Source of the DNA: Candidatus Gastranaerophilales bacterium
GTDB taxonomy: Bacteria; Cyanobacteriota; Vampirovibrionia; Gastranaerophilales; Gastranaerophilaceae
Direction of reading: 5' to 3'
NCBI GenBank assembly: GCA_944326495.1
Contig: CALVEE010000205.1
Location: 1-9,902, forward strand
DNA: 9,902 bases
In this document: piece by piece, positions 6,139 through 9,902 of the stretch
Layout: every line of letters starts with the position of its first letter
Numbering within the stretch: position 1 is the first letter of the stretch
Position numbers and translations under genes: made by a program
Notes under the pieces: model-generated
What the model was told of the DNA's origin: nothing
What the model saw: only the letters and a program-made list of their open reading frames with translations
Database searches by the model: none

Positions 6139-6345
6139 CTATCCTGCAATTTTATTCAAAAGCCTCCTAAAGAAAGACGGTTTGATACTTCCTTTTGCAA
6201 CAGGAGTAATCGGCTTTGGATATTCCTGCCAGTACGGCTGCGTTCTGAAATCATTTTCATTTCCGTATCTTGATTTAAAATACTGGTGCATATTGCCGCT
6301 TCCCATGCCCATCATAGGATATCCATACATACCATAATTAAACAT
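6139..6345 (-). CDS. Small Met/Gly/Tyr-rich protein of unknown function (68 aa)
   Basis: I do not recognise this protein. AGAAGG lies nine bases before the ATG, and a good promoter (TTTACA-N17-TATAGT) lies just upstream, so the gene is probably real. The first 20 residues are a low-complexity run of Met, Gly, Tyr and Asn (for example YGMYGYPMMGMG). A polar, aromatic middle follows (QPYWQEYPKP). A basic amphipathic C-terminal helix, FFRRLLNKIAG, could touch membrane or another protein. There is no signal peptide or cysteine. Met-rich tracts can bind copper, but nothing nearby suggests metal handling, so that is only a possibility. It is the first gene of the long minus-strand cluster and diverges from the TPR gene. 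Confidence 0.65.
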   Translation of the reverse strand: MFNYGMYGYPMMGMGSGNMHQYFKSRYGNENDFRTQPYWQEYPKPITPVAKGSIKPSFFRRLLNKIAG

Positions 6346-6369
6346 AATTCTACACCTTCTATTTACTTC

Positions 6370-6398
6370 ACTATATATATAAAGTCTTTTTGTGTAAA
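6370..6398 (-). promoter_or_regulatory. Promoter for the minus-strand cluster starting at the 68-aa gene
   Basis: On the minus strand, TTTACA (6393-6398) and TATAGT (6370-6375) are separated by 17 bp, a near-consensus sigma-70 arrangement. Transcription would begin near 6363, giving a leader of about 18 nt that carries the AGAAGG ribosome binding site. Confidence 0.6.
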
Positions 6399-6411
6399 AA
6401 ACTTGCTTTTA

Positions 6412-6429
6412 TGTAACAGATTGTAACAG
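6412..6429. promoter_or_regulatory. Direct repeat TGTAACAG x2, candidate shared operator
   Basis: TGTAACAG occurs at 6412-6419 and 6422-6429, exactly 10 bp apart. The second copy overlaps the -35 of the TPR-gene promoter, and the first lies about 14 bp upstream of the -35 of the divergent promoter. One bound regulator could therefore act on both directions. The same spacing and core recur at 235-251. Confidence 0.4.
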
Positions 6430-6449
6430 CTTTGGTTAAATTTTATATT
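6421..6449 (+). promoter_or_regulatory. Candidate promoter for the TPR-dus operon
   Basis: TTGTAA (6421-6426) and TATATT (6444-6449) are 17 bp apart, placing the transcript start near 6456 and giving a leader of about 43 nt. An alternative TATAGT at 6482-6487 would give an almost leaderless mRNA. No Shine-Dalgarno sequence precedes the ATG at 6499 in either case. Confidence 0.45.
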
Positions 6450-6498
6450 GCCGCCCTCTCTTATTCACTTTTAAATCTTATTATAGTAATATATTGTT

Positions 6499-8628
6499 AT
6501 GAGAAGAAAAGTTTTAGGGACAGTTTGTTGTTTAGCTGTTTGTGCTTATTTAGGGCAAGGGACAGTTTTTAGTGCGCCTAACAGCGCTTTTGCAGAACAC
6601 TACAATATGGCGCAGAATTATTTGATGCAGAACCAGTATTCTTCATCAATCGTAGAATTTAGAAAAGCATTAAGGATTAATTATCTTGATAATTCGGCAA
6701 GGATAGGGCTTGTTAATGCATATCTTGCAAGAGCTACATACTATGCTAATCAGGAAAAAAATTATGATAAGGCCGCAAATGATTTTAGAAGCGCAATTTT
6801 TTATTTAAAAATTTATCCATCTAAAGACCAGACTGTACAAAATTCTTTAAGCATGATAGCTTCGGCAACAGAGAATTTAAATCAGTGTTTAAAAGTTATA
6901 AGTTTTGATACTACATCCGGCTCAAGATATAAAAGAGCGGAAGAGTTAAGAGCTATGGGAAATTTTTCGGCTGCCGCGTATGAGTTTTCAAAAGCCTCTG
7001 AGAGCGAAAAATTAGCAGGGGACTCTAATATTCAGATAGCGGATTTATTGAAACTTTTGGGAAATGAACCGCGCTCTGCTGATTATTATAAGGCTGCTCT
7101 TGATTTAAAACCGACAGACGGCGTTTTAAGGATGAAATACGCCAGGACTCTTGATAAGCTCGGACGGTATGATGAGGCTGTCACTCAATACAATGAAGCT
7201 TTAGCTAATTCAAAAGGCGATATGGAAGTTTTGTATGCCTTAGAGAGGATTTATCTAAAAAAACTTGCCATAACCCCTAATGATGCGGAATTGAATGCCA
7301 ATATCGGTGCAATTAAGCAGTCACAGGGAGATTTTGAGACCGCTTTGAGTTATTACGGAAAAGCTGAAAAACTTAACCCGTCGAATGTTACAACAAGATT
7401 AAATGTCGGAACACTTTTCCAGCAGAGAAAAGAATACCAGAAAGCAATTCAGTCTTATGATTCAGTTTTAACTTTGTATCCTAATAATACACAGGCGCTT
7501 TTATATAAAGCTCAAGTATATAAAGAAATGGGTGATGGTAAGACAGCTTTCAGCCTGTATAAAAAGATACTTTCAATAGACCCGAATAACGCGGCAGCTA
7601 AGGCTGAAATTGCGGGAGTTATCAAGGATACAATGTCACCTTCAGAATACATTGATTATCTTGCAAAAAACGGCAGTTCTTCCGAGTTGTATGATTATTC
7701 TTATCAATTACATCAGGAAAACAAAATTGACGAAGCAATTTCCGGCTATAAAGCCGTAATTTCAAAAGACAGTTCAAATGTTAATGCGTATGTAAATTTA
7801 GCTGTTTGTTATGCGTCAAAAAATGATTATAATAATGCCGTAAATACTTTAAATACAGCAAAAGCTAAGTTTCCGGCTAATAATTTAGTCCTGAAAACAT
7901 TACAGAATGTCCAGCAGGATTCTGCTTCTACAAAACTCGCCTCTGCTTCTGCAAGCTATGAAAACAAAGACTATCAGCAGGCAATTCAGCAATATCTTGC
8001 AATAAATCCTCCTACGGAGGACTCTATGCTTGGAACTGCAGCTTCATATCAGGCGTTGAATGATTATAACAGCGCTATTGAGTATTACAAAAAAGCGGAG
8101 CAGATTAATCCTAAAAACGCCGAAATTCCATACTATATCGGTTATTTGTATTCAGAGCAGCAAAACTGGAGTCTTGCTGAAACATACTTAAATAAAGCAG
8201 TTCAGCTTAATCCTCAATCAGAAGCAAAAGAACTTTTAGCATATGTTAATCAAAACGGCTCTTTATCTGTTTTAAATGAAGGTATTGAACTTTTTGAAAA
8301 GAACAATTTCCAGGAAGCTCTTGCAAAGTTCAATACGGTAATAAAAAAAGATGCCAAGAATGCTTATGCATACTACTATAGAGGTCTGATTTACGATGAA
8401 CAGAAACAGCAAAAGCTTGCAATTAATGATTATCTGAGTGTTTTAAAATATTCTAATGAATTCCCGATTGCAAATTATATGCTCGCAGTAGATTATGACA
8501 GCTTGAATAACTATAAAGAAGCATTCAAATATTACCAGAAATTTATCTCTGCCTACACAACAGACGATGAGTATTTAAAATATGCAAAATCCAGAATGGA
8601 AGAATTGAAGCCTTACGCAGGCGGTTAG
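6499..8628 (+). CDS. Large exported TPR-repeat protein (709 aa)
   Basis: The N-terminus (MRRK, a hydrophobic stretch of about residues 5-24, then FSA or AFA cleavage sites near residues 26-32) is a Sec signal peptide. The mature part is almost entirely tetratricopeptide repeats. I count about 12-14, at roughly 31-105, 145-240, 260-362, 400-470, 480-580 and 590-700. Well-formed units include AIQSYDSVLTLYPNN, AFSLYKKILSIDPNN and AIEYYKKAEQINPKN. There is no catalytic domain, transmembrane segment or lipobox. TPR superhelices bind partner proteins, so a periplasmic or envelope scaffold is the likely role; the partner is unknown. The ATG at 6499 lacks a Shine-Dalgarno site but is fixed by the signal peptide. 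The stop lies 3 bp from dus, so the two share an operon. Confidence 0.88.
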   Translation: MRRKVLGTVCCLAVCAYLGQGTVFSAPNSAFAEHYNMAQNYLMQNQYSSSIVEFRKALRINYLDNSARIGLVNAYLARATYYANQEKNYDKAANDFRSAIFYLKIYPSKDQTVQNSLSMIASATENLNQCLKVISFDTTSGSRYKRAEELRAMGNFSAAAYEFSKASESEKLAGDSNIQIADLLKLLGNEPRSADYYKAALDLKPTDGVLRMKYARTLDKLGRYDEAVTQYNEALANSKGDMEVLYALERIYLKKLAITPNDAELNANIGAIKQSQGDFETALSYYGKAEKLNPSNVTTRLNVGTLFQQRKEYQKAIQSYDSVLTLYPNNTQALLYKAQVYKEMGDGKTAFSLYKKILSIDPNNAAAKAEIAGVIKDTMSPSEYIDYLAKNGSSSELYDYSYQLHQENKIDEAISGYKAVISKDSSNVNAYVNLAVCYASKNDYNNAVNTLNTAKAKFPANNLVLKTLQNVQQDSASTKLASASASYENKDYQQAIQQYLAINPPTEDSMLGTAASYQALNDYNSAIEYYKKAEQINPKNAEIPYYIGYLYSEQQNWSLAETYLNKAVQLNPQSEAKELLAYVNQNGSLSVLNEGIELFEKNNFQEALAKFNTVIKKDAKNAYAYYYRGLIYDEQKQQKLAINDYLSVLKYSNEFPIANYMLAVDYDSLNNYKEAFKYYQKFISAYTTDDEYLKYAKSRMEELKPYAGG

Positions 8629-8631
8629 AAT

Positions 8632-9606
8632 ATGAATAGCAAAGTAAAAACGTTAATTTCAAGCCGTGTTTCACTTGCCCCGATGGCGGGAATAACTGAT
8701 TATGTCCTGCGCTCTTTAGTCCGGCAGTATTCAAAAACCTGCCTTTTGACAACAGAAATGATAAGTTCGGAAGCTTTAACGCAAGTTAAAGATACGGTAA
8801 TTACTGCAAGAGATGAAAACCATTCTCCGGTTTCATACCAATTAAGCGGTCACAAGCCTCAAATGATAGCTGATTGCGCTAAGTACCTTGAAGATTTTGC
8901 AGATATGATTGATATTAACATGGGCTGTCCTGTAAATAAAGTTGTAAAAGGTACTGACGGCTGTGCTTTAATGCGCAATCCCGATTTGGCTGCCGAAATT
9001 GTAAGAACGGTAAAGGCTGATATTTCAATACCTTTAAGTGTAAAATTTCGTCTTGGATATACATTTGACGAGTTAAATTATGTAGAATTCGGACAAAAAA
9101 TGCAGGAAGCCGGGGCAGATTTTATTACAATACACGCCCGTACGCGTTCACAAATGTACGGAGGAAAAGCTGATTGGGCGAAGATTGCAGAATTAAAACA
9201 TAATGTCGATATCCCTGTATTTGCAAACGGTGATGTAGTTTCAATCGAAACTGCTGTTCAGTGTCTGGAGGAGTCAGAAGCTGACGGGGTTGCAATCGGC
9301 CGCGGAGCTCTTGGTGATCCGTCATTACTATATAGAATAGAAAAATATCTGCAAACCGGAAAATATTTACCCCCGCCTTCTTTAGAAGAGAAAATAGAAA
9401 CATTAAAACTTCACCTTCTTGAAGAAATGGAGCTTCGCGGAGAAGATGTCGGGTTAAAATTCTGCCGCAAATTTATTCCGTATTATCTGAATGGCTTCCC
9501 GGGAGCTTCAAAATTAAGAGGGGAGCTGGTCTTAATGGATAAGCCCAGTGAAGTATTTTCTGCGCTAAATAATATAATACCTAAGTTAATGTCAGGCAAT
9601 GCCTGA
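8632..9606 (+). CDS. tRNA-dihydrouridine synthase, DusB-like
   Basis: An FMN enzyme that reduces specific uridines to dihydrouridine in tRNA, using NAD(P)H. The TIM-barrel core is complete: LAPMAGITD (15-23), INMGCPVNKVVKG (95-107) with catalytic Cys99, SVKFRLG with Lys138, TIHARTRSQMY with His168 and Arg170, then NGDV (200-203) and GRGALGDP (223-230) for FMN phosphate binding. The helical RNA-binding domain ends the protein. Total 324 aa is normal. The usual GGxGSAL after the catalytic loop reads GTDGCALM, adding an extra Cys at about 111. A weak AGGCGG at 8619-8624, inside the TPR gene end, may serve as ribosome binding site. The last codons (SGNA and stop) lie in a palindrome. The exact Dus subtype is not certain, so no symbol is given. 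Confidence 0.94.
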   Translation: MNSKVKTLISSRVSLAPMAGITDYVLRSLVRQYSKTCLLTTEMISSEALTQVKDTVITARDENHSPVSYQLSGHKPQMIADCAKYLEDFADMIDINMGCPVNKVVKGTDGCALMRNPDLAAEIVRTVKADISIPLSVKFRLGYTFDELNYVEFGQKMQEAGADFITIHARTRSQMYGGKADWAKIAELKHNVDIPVFANGDVVSIETAVQCLEESEADGVAIGRGALGDPSLLYRIEKYLQTGKYLPPPSLEEKIETLKLHLLEEMELRGEDVGLKFCRKFIPYYLNGFPGASKLRGELVLMDKPSEVFSALNNIIPKLMSGNA

Positions 9607-9650
9607 CCTACTGCTAAATGCCTGACAGCTTCCCTCTCCTTACAGGCATT
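9591..9650. repeat. AATGCCTGAC repeat cluster at the end of dus
   Basis: A perfect palindrome, GTCAGGCA-A-TGCCTGAC (9591-9607), carries the last dus codons and its stop. A further direct copy of TGCCTGAC lies at 9619-9626 and an inverted CAGGCATT at 9643-9650, so alternative hairpins can form. Between them is CCCTCTCCTT (9632-9641), identical to half of the ilvD hairpin. No T-run follows, so a classical intrinsic terminator is not supported, though the hairpins may stop or protect the transcript. Confidence 0.7.
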
Positions 9651-9702
9651 AGTGTCCAAGAAAAATTTTAGAAGTTCCCCCAAAAAACCAAATATCAGTA
9701 AG

Positions 9703-9902
9703 AACCCCTCCCCGAAATCAAAGATTTCGACCCTCCCACAGGGGGCGGGTAAACTCCACGCCTGGCGTGACGGCGCCCTCGCCCCTTGTGGGAGCGGATT
9801 TGCGGACGGACGGTAGTCCGGATAGCGAACAGACTGAACCGACTAAGCCGTGAGGCTTAAAGGTGAAGCTCTGTGAGCGTGGAGCAAATCCAAGATAGAG
9901 GG
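9703..9902. repeat. GC-rich multi-hairpin repeat element, cut by the window edge
   Basis: GC content rises sharply here and no coding frame is convincing. Hairpins seen in order: CGAAATC/GATTTCG (9713-9719, 9723-9729); a 15-bp stem with one mismatch, CTCCCACAGGGGGCG (9733-9747) with 9780-9794, enclosing CACGCC/GGCGTG (9757-9762, 9764-9769); then an 8-bp stem GGATTTGC/GCAAATCC (9796-9803, 9884-9891) enclosing CGGAC/GTCCG (9803-9807, 9816-9820), TAAGCC-GTGA-GGCTTA (9844-9859) and GCTC-TGT-GAGC (9868-9878). Tandem 9-mers GAACAGACT and GAACCGACT lie at 9827-9844. It looks like a dispersed palindromic or MITE-like element, or a structured RNA; it may continue beyond the edge. The AT-rich stretch 9651-9702 before it shows nothing else. 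Confidence 0.7.

Noticed and set aside
6499..6585. Lipoprotein signal in the TPR protein (LAVC)
   Set aside because: The residue before Cys is Val, not Gly/Ala/Ser, and the Cys lies within the hydrophobic core. A standard Sec signal cleaved near residues 26-32 fits better.
9125..9403. Minus-strand 92-codon frame inside dus
   Set aside because: It is antisense to the FMN-binding half of Dus, with no family resemblance; a shadow frame.
9483..9683. Minus-strand reading frame over the dus 3' end and the repeat cluster
   Set aside because: It is antisense to a well-supported gene, runs into the AATGCCTGAC repeats and has no recognisable motif or ribosome binding site.
9796..9891. tRNA-like cloverleaf (8-bp closing stem with three hairpins)
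   Set aside because: There is no T-loop consensus (GTTCRA), no proper anticodon arm of five pairs and seven-base loop, and the interior is too long for a normal tRNA. It fits a repeat element or other structured RNA better.

Overview
The window is AT-rich, except for a GC-rich block at its right end. It looks like a bacterial chromosome segment made mostly of housekeeping genes. A YajQ-family protein, MgtE, a DusB-like tRNA-dihydrouridine synthase and a large exported TPR protein suggest a low-GC, probably diderm bacterium. My impression is a gut Vampirovibrionia/Gastranaerophilales-type (Melainabacteria) genome, but this is a weak guess and no rRNA or other marker confirms it.

Layout. Positions 1-333 hold a doubtful 76-codon ORF and then a promoter region. 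Two small uncharacterised genes follow on the + strand (334-603 and 616-948); both look largely helical. They meet, tail to tail with a 7-bp overlap, a long minus-strand cluster. In transcription order that cluster is: a 68-aa Met/Gly/Tyr-rich small protein (6345-6139), yajQ-like (6076-5576), mgtE (5465-4098), a TIGR01212-type radical SAM protein (4097-3180), ilvD (3115-1436) and 5-formyltetrahydrofolate cyclo-ligase (1436-942). Spacing is tight (mgtE stop abuts the radical SAM start; ilvD and the cyclo-ligase share one base), so at least the distal genes are probably cotranscribed and translationally coupled. A divergent promoter region (6346-6498) separates this cluster from a + strand pair: a 709-aa exported TPR protein and a dus gene 3 bp downstream.

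The genes do not form an obvious new system. They cover Mg2+ uptake, branched-chain amino acid synthesis (Fe-S dehydratase), folate one-carbon salvage, tRNA modification and an envelope TPR scaffold. The unusual content is in the repeats. An about 60-bp palindromic element lies in frame inside ilvD and adds about 20 Pro/Ser/Gly-rich residues. A palindrome carries the last codons and stop of dus. Five tandem copies of an octamer sit where the Shine-Dalgarno site of mgtE should be. A GC-rich, multi-hairpin element runs off the right end of the window. A TGTAACA-type direct repeat with 10-bp period occurs upstream of two different transcription units and could be a shared operator.
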